Shown here: piece by piece, positions 48,230 through 57,747 of the stretch
Layout: each line of letters opens with the position of its first letter
Numbering within the stretch: position 1 is the stretch's first letter
NCBI RefSeq assembly: GCF_003814835.1
Contig: NZ_RKRG01000001.1
Span: 1 to 64,000 of the forward strand
DNA from: Methanobrevibacter gottschalkii DSM 11977
GTDB taxonomy: Archaea > Methanobacteriota > Methanobacteria > Methanobacteriales > Methanobacteriaceae
Direction of reading: 5' to 3'
DNA: 64,000 bases
Program-made: the position numbers and the translations under genes
The notes under the pieces: generated by a model
Seen by the model: only the letters and a program-made list of their open reading frames with translations
Told to the model about the DNA's origin: nothing
Database searches by the model: none

Positions 48230-50455
48230 TTATGCTTTGTCTCCTAAAACCAGTTTAGGGAAAATACATAAACTTTTAAGTTCATCTAATAATAATTTGA
48301 ATGCGTATGAAATCTCAACAGGATATGTTTCCACATCTCCACAGATCGGGCAGTATTTTTTATGTTTGCTTGTATCCTCTACAGCTAACATACCACAGTT
48401 TTCACAGACAACAGCTTCATATTTGTCAGATTCATCAAGCAATCTTTCTTTTAAAGTTAATGCGGCACCATGTGCAATAAGACAATCCCTTTCCATTTCT
48501 CCAAATCTTAAACCACCTTCACGAGCTCTACCTTCTGTAGGTTGACGTGTTAAAACTTGGACAGGACCTCTAGAACGAGCATAAACTTTATCAGTGGTCA
48601 TATGGTGTAGTTTTTGGTAATATGCAACACCAACAAAAATTTCCGCATCCAATCTTTCACCAGTTACTCCGCTGTATAAAGATTCACATCCTGCAGACTC
48701 AAATCCGTTATCAACAAGCAATTGCTGAATTTCATCTTCAAGAGTTTGATTGAACGGAGTTGCATCAACCCTTTCACCTTCAAGACATCCAGCTTTACCT
48801 GCAACCATCTCAAGTACTTGTCCAATAGACATCCTGGATGGAATCGCGTGAGGATTAACTATTAAATCTGGAACAACACCAAATTCAGTGAACGGCACAT
48901 CTTCCGGAGATAATATTAAACCAATAACCCCTTTCTGACCGTGTCTTGATGCGAATTTATCACCAAATTCCGGTTGTCTTGTATCCCTTACTCTAATTTT
49001 AGCCAGTTTAGAACCTTCAACAGTTTCAGATAAAAGAACTGCATCAACAATACCTTTTTCACCATGTCTTACAGTAACAGAAGTTTCTCTTCTTCTATCC
49101 GCAACACTGCCGAAGTTTTCTTCTAAAAATCTTGGAGGTGAAGTTTTACCAATCAATACATCCCCAGATTTTACGTAGGATTCGGGATTTACAACACCGT
49201 CATTATCTAAGTTTCTGTAAGCTTCCTCAGATCTGTAACCTTTAATGTTTTTATCAGGCACTTCAAATTTATCTACCTGACCACCAGCATATTTCTTTTC
49301 TGATGTGTCATATGCTCTGAAGAATGAAGATCTTGCAAGACCTCTTTCTAAAGCCGCCTTGTTGATAACCATTGCATCTTCCATATTATATCCTTCATAA
49401 GACATTAATGCAACAACAAAGTTTTGACCGGACGGTCTTAAATCATAATTGGTTGAATCAATAATACGTGTTTTAACAATAGGAGTTTGAGGATGATGTA
49501 ATAAGTGAGCTCTAGTATCAGTACGTAATGCATAATTTGACACATATAATCCTAAAGCTTGTTTTGTCATACCTGCTTCCATTGTGTTCCTTGGAGATGA
49601 ATTGTGATCAGAGAATGGAATAATACCGGCGCAAATACCTAACATTGTAGCCGGATCGATTTCTAAATGAGTATGATCTTCACTTAAATCAGCTAAATTC
49701 ATTGCGATATATGCATTTTCTTCTTCTTCAGCATCCAAATACTCAATAAGACCATCATTAATTAAATTATCCCAGTTTAATTTACCGTTAGCAATTTTAT
49801 TTATATGCTCTTCTTTTAACAGAGGAACACCATCTTTAACTATGATTAGAGGCCTTCTTGCTCTTCCAGGATCATTGAAGATATATATCTCCTGATTATC
49901 AGCATAATAAGTAATATTCATTTCATGAGATATTTCCCCATTTCTCCTTTTTTCCCTCATTTCCTGAGTGAAATTAATTGGATCATCACAATAACCTAAA
50001 AGTTCTCCATTAATATAGATTTTAGTTTGAGGATGTTTTTTATTAAATACGTTAGGCTGTTCCCCAACAGTTTCTATCTCATCGTCACTTACAATAGCTT
50101 CTTCAACAGTTTCTTCTTCTGCAGGTTCAATTGAATCTTCAGTGTCTACTTCCTCAGTTAAATCTATTTCAGGGAAGTCTTTCTTATATGATTCCCATTT
50201 AGCTCTACGTTTATCTTTTTTAAATGGAACGTTTAAACTATCATCAGCTTTCAATTCATCACTGTCAAAATATGATTCAATGAATTCAACATGTTTATTA
50301 ATTTTTTCCAGTGCTTCTTCATCATCCCCCAATTTTTCTTTTAATTGGGTAATAATTACATCAACTTCATTAAAAGGAGCTAATCTTTCAAAACCAAAAT
50401 AATAAAACGCCTTTTTTTCATCAGTTTCGGGTTTTTTATAATCTTCAGACAACAT
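48230..50455 (-). CDS. rpoB1: RNA polymerase subunit B' with a long N-terminal extension
   Basis: The 741-aa subunit is the C-terminal half of the second-largest subunit. The normal body starts near residue 143 (TKIYINGELLGYCDDPINF) and includes DHNSSPRNTMEAGMTKQALG, VALMSYEGYNMEDAMVINKA, RHGQKGVIGLILSPEDVPFT and the zinc-binding CENCGML...CPICG end. Residues 1-140 (AFYYFGFERLAPFNEVDVII ... acidic TEEVDTEDSIEPAEEETVEE) are not part of usual B' proteins of about 600 aa. The gene starts 9 bp after rpoB2. The extension is rich in Glu/Asp and partly unstructured-looking. Confidence 0.96.
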   Translation of the reverse strand: MLSEDYKKPETDEKKAFYYFGFERLAPFNEVDVIITQLKEKLGDDEEALEKINKHVEFIESYFDSDELKADDSLNVPFKKDKRRAKWESYKKDFPEIDLTEEVDTEDSIEPAEEETVEEAIVSDDEIETVGEQPNVFNKKHPQTKIYINGELLGYCDDPINFTQEMREKRRNGEISHEMNITYYADNQEIYIFNDPGRARRPLIIVKDGVPLLKEEHINKIANGKLNWDNLINDGLIEYLDAEEEENAYIAMNLADLSEDHTHLEIDPATMLGICAGIIPFSDHNSSPRNTMEAGMTKQALGLYVSNYALRTDTRAHLLHHPQTPIVKTRIIDSTNYDLRPSGQNFVVALMSYEGYNMEDAMVINKAALERGLARSSFFRAYDTSEKKYAGGQVDKFEVPDKNIKGYRSEEAYRNLDNDGVVNPESYVKSGDVLIGKTSPPRFLEENFGSVADRRRETSVTVRHGEKGIVDAVLLSETVEGSKLAKIRVRDTRQPEFGDKFASRHGQKGVIGLILSPEDVPFTEFGVVPDLIVNPHAIPSRMSIGQVLEMVAGKAGCLEGERVDATPFNQTLEDEIQQLLVDNGFESAGCESLYSGVTGERLDAEIFVGVAYYQKLHHMTTDKVYARSRGPVQVLTRQPTEGRAREGGLRFGEMERDCLIAHGAALTLKERLLDESDKYEAVVCENCGMLAVEDTSKHKKYCPICGDVETYPVEISYAFKLLLDELKSLCIFPKLVLGDKA

Positions 50456-50464
50456 TCCACCTCC

Positions 50465-52015
50465 TTAAATCAATTCAACATCCATCTGTCCAATAACATC
50501 AATAATCTCTTGTTCATCAGAACCTTCTGAAATATTACACAGTAAAGCTAAATTCTTTACCAAACCACAGTTAGGTCCCTCTGGGGTTTCATTTGGACAT
50601 ATTTTACCAAATTGAGTCGGATGCAAATCTCTTGCTTCAAAATGAGGTTGACTTCTAGTTAAAGGAGATACAACACGTCTTAAGTGAGAAAGAGTTCCCA
50701 TATAACTTGTTCTATCTAAAAGCTGACTTACACCTGCTCTTCCACCAACCCAGTTTCCGGTAGCAATTGCATGCTTGATGTTTTCAGTTAAGACATCGCT
50801 ACGCACTGCCTGCTTAATTGAAAGCTCTTTACCACGAGAAAGACTTCTTTCAAGCTGATAACTCATGTCTCTTGTCAAATTAGTAAAAGCAACTCTAAAT
50901 AAATCTTCCATTAAGTCACCGGATACTCTAAGTCTTTTGTTAGTGTAGTGGTCCTTATCGTGAGGTTCTCTTTTTTCTTCAATAACCTCCAATAACATTT
51001 CAGTCATTTCCGCAAGATAAATTGCTTTATCATAACATCTTTCTTCTTCAATACCCATGTGAGGTAATAAATAACGGTTAATAACATCCTTAGCACGTTT
51101 ATAACGATAATCTTTAGGCATGTTTTTAGCTACCCTATTACCAATGTACTTAATAGCAGCATCTTGTAAATGCTGCTTTACTTCATCCTTGTCACCATTT
51201 TTAATGACATTTTGATCTATGAATTTATCCAATTCTTCTGCAGAAACCTGAATATCATCCGCAATCATCATCTGGAAGTTATTATCATCAGAAATAGCAG
51301 TAATGATTTCCTGATCAGTGGATAAACCAAGAGCTCTTAATAACACGACTAATGGAATTTCCCCAGGAAGATATGGGAAAGATATTCTTAAAAATGCTTT
51401 ATTTTTACGTGGTTTTTTATATTCTAAAGTAATTCTAGCTCTGAACCCACTTTTGATTGAAGTTACGACAGCTTTGGCATGCCTTTCTTCAACTTCACCT
51501 ATACGTTCAAGAATAATCTTATTCGGTGCAATCTCTTCCATAGTAACAACAGCTCTTTCAGAACCATTTACAATGAAATATCCTCCTAAATCTTGAGGGT
51601 CTTCGTGTTTTGCAATTAATTCTTCATCACTTAGACCATTAAGATGACAAATGTCAGATTTAAGCATAACCGGTAATTCACCAATATATACTTCCTCCAA
51701 TGGATTGTCTTCGCCTTCTTCATTTAATGCCATTTCAAGATACATATCTGCAGAATAGTTTAAATTCCTAAGTCTAGCTTCAGTTGGGTCAATAATGCTT
51801 CTAGAACCATCCGCTTCTTTATTAGATGGTTTTTCAATGCGTATTTTACCAGTTTTTAAAGTGTATTTACCATCATCTAAAGAAATAGGGTCAGTAATAT
51901 CAATAATATTCTGAATCCTATTATTTACAAAATCATTGTAGGATTTTATATGATGGTCGACTAAATCATATTTATCGAAAAATGCATCAACTAATTTCCA
52001 ATTATTCACTGTCAT
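50465..52015 (-). CDS. rpoB2: RNA polymerase subunit B''
   Basis: The 516-aa N-terminal half of the second-largest subunit begins MTVNNWKLVDAFFDKYDLVD at the ATG 52015, preceded by GGAGGATG; the frame is open from 52042. Conserved parts: IGELPVMLKSDICHLNGLSD, DLGGYFIVNGSERAVVTMEE, and the end RVVSPLTRSQPHFEARDLHP, GKICPNETPEGPNCGLVKNL. A gap of 231 bp separates it from rpoH. Confidence 0.97.
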   Translation of the reverse strand: MTVNNWKLVDAFFDKYDLVDHHIKSYNDFVNNRIQNIIDITDPISLDDGKYTLKTGKIRIEKPSNKEADGSRSIIDPTEARLRNLNYSADMYLEMALNEEGEDNPLEEVYIGELPVMLKSDICHLNGLSDEELIAKHEDPQDLGGYFIVNGSERAVVTMEEIAPNKIILERIGEVEERHAKAVVTSIKSGFRARITLEYKKPRKNKAFLRISFPYLPGEIPLVVLLRALGLSTDQEIITAISDDNNFQMMIADDIQVSAEELDKFIDQNVIKNGDKDEVKQHLQDAAIKYIGNRVAKNMPKDYRYKRAKDVINRYLLPHMGIEEERCYDKAIYLAEMTEMLLEVIEEKREPHDKDHYTNKRLRVSGDLMEDLFRVAFTNLTRDMSYQLERSLSRGKELSIKQAVRSDVLTENIKHAIATGNWVGGRAGVSQLLDRTSYMGTLSHLRRVVSPLTRSQPHFEARDLHPTQFGKICPNETPEGPNCGLVKNLALLCNISEGSDEQEIIDVIGQMDVELI

Positions 52016-52246
52016 GAACATCCTCCAATTACATAAACGCAATAAAAATAATTAACTAAATAAAAATAAATAAAAAGGGAAAAACCTAATAACTAAATCA
52101 TTTAATCATTATTCTTAATTTACTCCTAACTATCTCATTTAAGATAATTCCTCTCAAACTAAGTTCAAATTTATTATAATGAATTTCCAAAAAAAAACAA
52201 AAAACACAGAAATTAATATATAAACTTCACTAATTCTAAATTCATA

Positions 52247-52501
52247 TTATTCTTCAACGATTCTATAAGTAACAAAAACACCAGCAGTTTGACTTTCACG
52301 AGTTATTCTTAAAACATCACCTGGTTTTGCACCAATAGATTCTGCAACAGGATCATCAACTTTAATTTTAGGAAGATTCTTAAAACTATAATCCAAATTA
52401 CTAAATTCGTTTGAAATTTCTTCATCAGTCATGATTTCATGCTTTGGTACCAGCATATGCTTTTGAATATCAAATTCACTTTTCAAAATAATTTCCTCCA
52501 A
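52247..52501 (-). CDS. rpoH: RNA polymerase subunit H
   Basis: The 84-aa homologue of the Rpb5 C-terminal domain has HMLVPKHEIMTDEEISNEF, LPKIKVDDPVAESIGAKPGD and LRITRESQTAGVFVTYRIVE. It sits in the lower jaw of the enzyme. GGAGGAAATTA precedes the ATG. First gene of the RNA polymerase run; the tRNA cluster lies upstream. Confidence 0.97.
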   Translation of the reverse strand: MEEIILKSEFDIQKHMLVPKHEIMTDEEISNEFSNLDYSFKNLPKIKVDDPVAESIGAKPGDVLRITRESQTAGVFVTYRIVEE

Positions 52502-52530
52502 ATAGAAAAGTTAAAATATAAAATTAGAAA

Positions 52531-52604
<74 letters not shown>

Positions 52605-52636
52605 ATAAGATAAGTTAACACTATTTAAGTTAGAAG

Positions 52637-52708
52637 CGCCCTGGCCGGGATTTGAACCCGAGTCGCGGGCTCGACAGGCCCACATGATAGCCCCTACACC
52701 ACCAGGGC
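52637..52708 (-). tRNA. tRNA-Asp (anticodon GUC)
   Basis: 72 nt. Acceptor GCCCTGG/CCAGGGC, anticodon loop CTGTCGA (anticodon GTC) on a stem with one U-G pair, T-arm CGGGTTCAAATCCCG. Discriminator G. Confidence 0.95.
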
Positions 52709-52833
52709 ATAGAACCTTAAACAGTATAACAATACACTATTCAATTATTATGTTTCTAATCATATATAAATGTTTTGGAAAATCACCCATATTTCCAAAT
52801 TTATGATATGAATCAAAATAAATAATTGATAAA

Positions 52834-52907
<74 letters not shown>

Positions 52908-52911
52908 TAAA

Positions 52912-52986
<75 letters not shown>

Positions 52987-53103
52987 ACACACTAAAAAGC
53001 ATGTGAATAACATACTAATTATAACTATATACAAAGTAATATATAAAGATTTCTATAATTTACCTCAAATATAGAAAAATCATGATTACAATATAAAATT
53101 AAA

Positions 53104-53180
<77 letters not shown>

Positions 53181-53292
53181 ATTCAATATCGTATAACAAA
53201 ATTAGTTATGTTAATTGTTATTTAAATAGTTTACTATAAATTAACCTAATGTTAATAAAATTTAAATAAAACAAAATTTATAATTAATAATA

Positions 53293-54159
53293 ATGACAAA
53301 TAATAAAATTGAAATCTTAGATAAAATTGAAGAAAATTTAATTAAAATTAGAGAAAAAAACGCATTGACCCATTGCATTACAAATTCAGTGACAATAAAT
53401 GACTGTGCGAATGCTGTTCTTGCAATAGGTGGATCACCATTCATGGCTGAAGATGCAGAAGAACTTGAAGAAGTTGTAGCAATAGCTGATGTATTAGTAA
53501 TAAATATCGGGAAATTAAGTAAAAACCAAATTAAAGCTATGGAAATTAGTTGTAAAAAAGCTGATGAAACAAACACTCCAATTATATTAGATCCGGTAGG
53601 CGTAGGAGTAACCGAACTTAGAAACAAAATAACCATGAATTTAATTGATAACCACAACATTACTGCAATCAGAGGAAACATAAGTGAGGTCAAATCCATT
53701 GCAAAATTATCTGGAGTTCTGGATGAGAGCAACACTGCAAAAGGTGTTGATGTTAATGTAGATGACATTATAACTAAACAAAACTTAAAAACAAATGGAG
53801 AATTAATATCAACTTTAGCTTCAAAATTAAATACAGTAATATTAGCCAGTGGCCCTATCGATATTTTAACTGATGGAAAAACAACAATAGCCATTGACAA
53901 TGGAGATGATATGATGCCGTTGATAACTGGTAGCGGTTGCATGTTATCATCAGTTGTAGGAAGTTGTATTGGTGGTTCAAATCCATTAGAAGGAAGTCTT
54001 ATTGCAATTTTAGCAATGAACATTGCTGGTGAAAAAGCAAGAGCAAAAGTGGATGAAAAAGATGAAGGTACCGGTTCATTTAGAACTTACTTAATTGACT
54101 ATTTATACAAAACCAATAGTGAAAGCCTAATTAACGAATCAAACATTATGATATTATGA
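53293..54159 (+). CDS. thiM: Hydroxyethylthiazole kinase
   Basis: The 288-aa enzyme phosphorylates the thiazole alcohol for thiamine salvage. Typical are ALTHCITNSVTINDCANAVL, GGSPFMAEDAEELEEV, LVINIGKL, PIILDPVGVGVTELR and the anion hole DMMPLITGSGCMLSSVVGSC with the catalytic Cys. No ribosome binding site is seen; TTTAAATA at 53261-53268 lies about 28 bases before the ATG, so the transcript is probably leaderless. The ATGA overlap links it to thiE. Confidence 0.95.
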   Translation: MTNNKIEILDKIEENLIKIREKNALTHCITNSVTINDCANAVLAIGGSPFMAEDAEELEEVVAIADVLVINIGKLSKNQIKAMEISCKKADETNTPIILDPVGVGVTELRNKITMNLIDNHNITAIRGNISEVKSIAKLSGVLDESNTAKGVDVNVDDIITKQNLKTNGELISTLASKLNTVILASGPIDILTDGKTTIAIDNGDDMMPLITGSGCMLSSVVGSCIGGSNPLEGSLIAILAMNIAGEKARAKVDEKDEGTGSFRTYLIDYLYKTNSESLINESNIMIL

Positions 54160-54776
54160 AAAATATAGATTTATCCCTTTACCTTGTAACTGACAAAAGT
54201 GAAGATATCGAAAAATTCTTAAAAACAATTGAAGAATCCATAAAAGGCGGAGTCAGTATAGTTCAAATCAGAGAAAAAACTGCTGAAACTTTAGACTTTT
54301 ATAATTTGGCTTTGAAAGTTAAAAAAATTACAACAAAATACAATGTGCCATTAATAATTAATGATAGAATTGATGTAGCGTTGGCTATTGATGCTGACGG
54401 AGTTCATGTCGGTCAAAGTGACATGCCTTGTGATGTTACAAGAAAATTAATTGGAAAAGATAAAATATTAGGTGTTTCAGCATCTACAATATCCGAAGCG
54501 AAAAAAGCACAGGAAGATGGTGCGGACTACATAGGAACTGGTGCTGTATTTCCAACTGCAACCAAAGATGATGCACCTTCAATTACAAAGCAAGATCTAA
54601 AAAAAATTGTTGATGCAATTGATATTCCAGTAGTTGCAATTGGTGGAATTAATCATGAAAATGCATCTGAATTAATCGAAACCGGAATTTCCGGATTATC
54701 CGTAGTGAGTGCAATAATGAATGCTGAAAATCCTAAAAAGGCATCCGAAGAGTTATTAAATGTTTTCAATGCCTAA
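54156..54776 (+). CDS. thiE: Thiamine-phosphate synthase
   Basis: The 206-aa TIM-barrel enzyme joins hydroxymethylpyrimidine diphosphate to thiazole phosphate. Motifs: LYLVTDKSEDIEKFL, GGVSIVQIREKTAETLDFYN, LIINDRIDVALAIDADGVHV, GQSDMPCDVTRKLIG, YIGTGAVFPTATKDDAP and VVAIGGINHENASELI. Translationally coupled to thiM, forming a thiazole salvage pair. Confidence 0.96.
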   Translation: MKNIDLSLYLVTDKSEDIEKFLKTIEESIKGGVSIVQIREKTAETLDFYNLALKVKKITTKYNVPLIINDRIDVALAIDADGVHVGQSDMPCDVTRKLIGKDKILGVSASTISEAKKAQEDGADYIGTGAVFPTATKDDAPSITKQDLKKIVDAIDIPVVAIGGINHENASELIETGISGLSVVSAIMNAENPKKASEELLNVFNA

Positions 54777-54781
54777 ATTTT

Positions 54782-55558
54782 TTAAATATCTTCGAATATG
54801 TAAGATGTCATAGATATTGAACCCAGTTCACAGACATCATTGAATATTTTTACATTATCCTCTTTTGATGCAGCTCCCAAGACATTTAAAAAAGGATAAA
54901 AATGATCAGGAGCCGGTATTGCAATTTCATTGAATTTTATATTTCTAAAATTAACAATTCTTTCAAAATCGCCATTTAAAACAGCCTTTTTAACATCATT
55001 ATCAAATGCATAAGCCCATTTATATCCGCCATTCATTCTCCAGTCAACCATTCCCAAATTATGAACAATATTTCCACTTCCTAAAACTAATGCTCCTTCA
55101 TGCCTTAATGGTTCTAATTTTCTACCAATTTCAAATTGTTCAACAGGAGTTAAATTTCCATTAACACTCACCATAACTACCGGAACATCAGCTTCTGGAT
55201 ACATATTTGATAAAACTGACCAGACCCCATGGTCAATTCCCCAATCATTATTTTCCTCTGCAATATCCAATAATTCCAATACTTTTTCAGCATGTCTCGG
55301 AGACCCCTTAGGTTCATATTTTACCTGATACAACTCATCTGGAAATCCATACATGTCATGAATTTGCTTATTTTTCTTAGCAGTTCTAACATATAATTTT
55401 TCACTATACCAATGAGCAGAAACCGCTATTATTACATTAGGTTTACCCAAGTATTCCCCTACTTTTTTCCATTCAGGAATGTAGATATTGTCACCAATTG
55501 CATTAGTCGGTGCCCCATGACCTACAAAAATAACAGGCATTCTCCTTTGTTTATTCAT
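54782..55558 (-). CDS. LigB-type extradiol dioxygenase (DODA/YgiD family)
   Basis: The 258-aa protein (ATG at 55558 behind GGTGTTG; open from 55570) shows VIFVGHGAPTNAI (metal His), IIAVSAHWYSEK, IDHGVWSVLSNMYPEADVPV, LVLGSGNIVHNLGMVDW and AIPAPDHFYPFLNVLGAA, the conserved His set of the 4,5-DOPA dioxygenase-like group. These enzymes open catechol rings with a divalent metal and oxygen; in a strict anaerobe the reaction must be different or unknown. It ends 5 bp from thiE, on the opposite strand. Confidence 0.88.
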   Translation of the reverse strand: MNKQRRMPVIFVGHGAPTNAIGDNIYIPEWKKVGEYLGKPNVIIAVSAHWYSEKLYVRTAKKNKQIHDMYGFPDELYQVKYEPKGSPRHAEKVLELLDIAEENNDWGIDHGVWSVLSNMYPEADVPVVMVSVNGNLTPVEQFEIGRKLEPLRHEGALVLGSGNIVHNLGMVDWRMNGGYKWAYAFDNDVKKAVLNGDFERIVNFRNIKFNEIAIPAPDHFYPFLNVLGAASKEDNVKIFNDVCELGSISMTSYIFEDI

Positions 55559-55637
55559 TTTTATCAACACACCACTGTTTTATTATTTAATACATAAAAA
55601 ATACATAGAATATAAAAGTTTGTTTTTATACGAACAG

Positions 55638-56732
55638 GGTTCTTTCAAAAACTTGTGTGATTTTTTTGTTTTCATTTTTTATGTTCCAACAGTTTAGTTT
55701 TAGTATGAATCGGCTTAAAAGACCCGATTCTATTTTCATTGTTCTTTTTATGTGTTTTGGGAATACTTTTTGGAATATATTTTTCGATTTTTATTGTTCG
55801 TAGATGGAAAATATTCGTGTTTTCAAGGATGGTTCGTTAATTTTTTAAAGTAAATGGAATGATGAATTTTCCATAGGATTTTGTATTGTGAAGCTGTTTT
55901 GAGAGTATTTTTTATCCAATCAAGGACTTCTGATTCGACTAATTTTTGACTGAAACTATAAGTATTCACTTTAACATGGAATAATGCTAACATAATATCC
56001 AAATTTCATCTATTTTAACCTATAGACTGTCGAATAAATAAGTAATAACCAGAATAATTCCAATTTCATAGTTAAATTGATAATTAGATTCCAATAATAT
56101 GTTTTCTATGATTTGATGTGAGATTTCGATGTATGTGTTGATTGTTTTTAAGTCAAATCATATTTTATGGAGTCCATACTCCATAAATTTGATACAAATT
56201 CTCAATACAACCAAATAACAGGAAAATGCAATATTAGAATTAGAATAAACAAGTGAAGATAAATCTGCATAAAAGACTTTGCCGCATTTTTGCATTTATA
56301 TTTTTTGAATAATGCATATTTGTTCTCCAATTCTTAAAAAAAGATTAATTTTCTTTCGTAAGTTTCCATTTTTAACAGTGCTTTTTGACTTACAGCTTGG
56401 ACAAATTACTAATCCTATTTCAAAATATGTTTTACCATTTTTTCCAGTCAAATAATGATTATCAGCAAATATTTTTCACACCCGAATAGAGAAAAGATCA
56501 TCAGATTGACGGAATTCAGAAAACTCCGGAATAAAATCGGAAAGTTTATATTTTTTTAACTCCATACATCCATATGGAGCTTTAATATTATCTTTAAACA
56601 TATTAATATTTAAATTTCACTCCATATATTAATTTTACTACTTTTAAATTAAAAATAAAGAAAAAATAGAACAAAAAAATCGTGACTCAAAAACTAATGA
56701 AAATCCAAATCACACAAGTTTTTGAAAGTGAC
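55638..56732 (-). mobile_element. Outer IS relic, copy 2 (internally deleted)
   Basis: The ends GGTTCTTTCAAAAACTTGTG and (reverse complement) GTCACTTTCAAAAACTTGTG are inverted repeats. It aligns with 11471-14149 but lacks the inner IS and about 310 bp around its insertion point (joined near 55922). The transposase remnant runs leftwards from MELKKYKLSDFIPEFSEFRQ at 56568, with many lesions. No target duplication is visible. Confidence 0.8.
55641..56568 (-). pseudogene. Transposase remnant of outer IS copy 2
   Basis: Pieces such as MELKKYKLSDFIPEFSEFRQ, CPSCKSK, NSNI and, near the other end, FPKHIKRTMKIESGLLSRFI, QVFERT match the remnant at 11459-13979. The central region with part of the catalytic core is deleted and numerous frameshifts exist, so it cannot encode an enzyme. 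Confidence 0.7.
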
Positions 56733-56806
56733 AAATTTTGTGCTGGAATTTAATTAAGGAAAATTATAAATAAAATAAATTTAAATTAGGTTTTAGATTA
56801 ATTGCA

Positions 56807-57600
56807 ATGTTATTATATATTAATTTTTTGACTCAAGTTCATTTTCAATTTAACAATAATATAAATGTTCAAGCTGATATTCAAGAAGGTAAATCAGAAA
56901 GTAAATTGGAAGATGGAGATTTAACTTGGATATTCACTGATGAAAATACTAAGCAGGTTGAGTTAAACTCCAAGAGTTTAATTTTAGCTTATCGTAAAGG
57001 AGATTATGAAGGTTTTAAAGAATTTTTAAATGATGTTTCTTTAATATTGGCTGCCTTAAGATGGTGCACGCCATTTAATTTAACATTTTTAGGATAAGAT
57101 ATATAAACCAAATTCATGAAGATGTAATTGATGACAGTAATATCCATGAGTATGTCAATGAATCTTTACTAAATAATGTAATTTTTGAATTAGAAGATAA
57201 TGAAGGGTTTTCCCAATTATTTTCTAGATTAAACTTGTTAAAGGACGATTATCAATTAACATTCCAATATGGATTTTTCAATCCTGAATATCCTAGTGCT
57301 AATGCTAAAAAAGATTTTATATTAGATTATGATTGTAAATTAATAAAGGTTGATTCAGCTAATTCGCAATTTGAAGTTGAAGAAGAATTGAAAAAGATGA
57401 ATAAAATTATTTATGATAAATCAATATTAAAATCAAATTTGATGAGGATTTTAAAAAAACTTTTAAGAAAATCGATAATTCTTATAATATTAAAGTTAAA
57501 AGCAGATTAACAAAATCATCCAAAATCCAGAAATTGGTAAACCAATGAAAGCTAATAGAAAAGGAACTCAGTAAGTTTATTTGTCTCCTTTTAGATCATC
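56807..57600 (+). pseudogene. TIGR04255-like protein, frameshifted
   Basis: A first piece (56807-57097) reads NFLTQVHFQFNNN, GDLTWIFTDENTKQVELNSK, SLILAYRKGDYEGFKEFLND. After one frame change near 57090 the hallmark RYINQI follows, and then ESLLNNVIFELEDNEGFSQL, LLKDDYQLTFQYGFFNPEYP, FILDYDCKLIKVDSANSQFE to about 57440, where another change leads to FDEDFKKTFKKIDNSYNIKV and then decay. This order is that of the sporadic TIGR04255 family (function unknown, often in mobile contexts). The open frame 57235-57510 is the second piece. Nothing is recognisable in 57601-57747. Confidence 0.65.
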
Positions 57601-57747
57601 TTATGCTTTTTTTTCCAAGTGAGGATGAGGAAGATCAAGGTAAAGAAATCTACAAGTTAGTTTTTTTAGACTTGTATCATAAGGATAATCAATAATTTAT
57701 GCCAACAAAATTATTGGTTAATAAAAAAGATATGGAAGTAAAAAAAA

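Noticed and set aside
52043-52246. Small gene between rpoB2 and rpoH
   Set aside because: No open frame with a start and ribosome binding site; the stretch is plain A+T-rich DNA, perhaps a leader or promoter for rpoB2.
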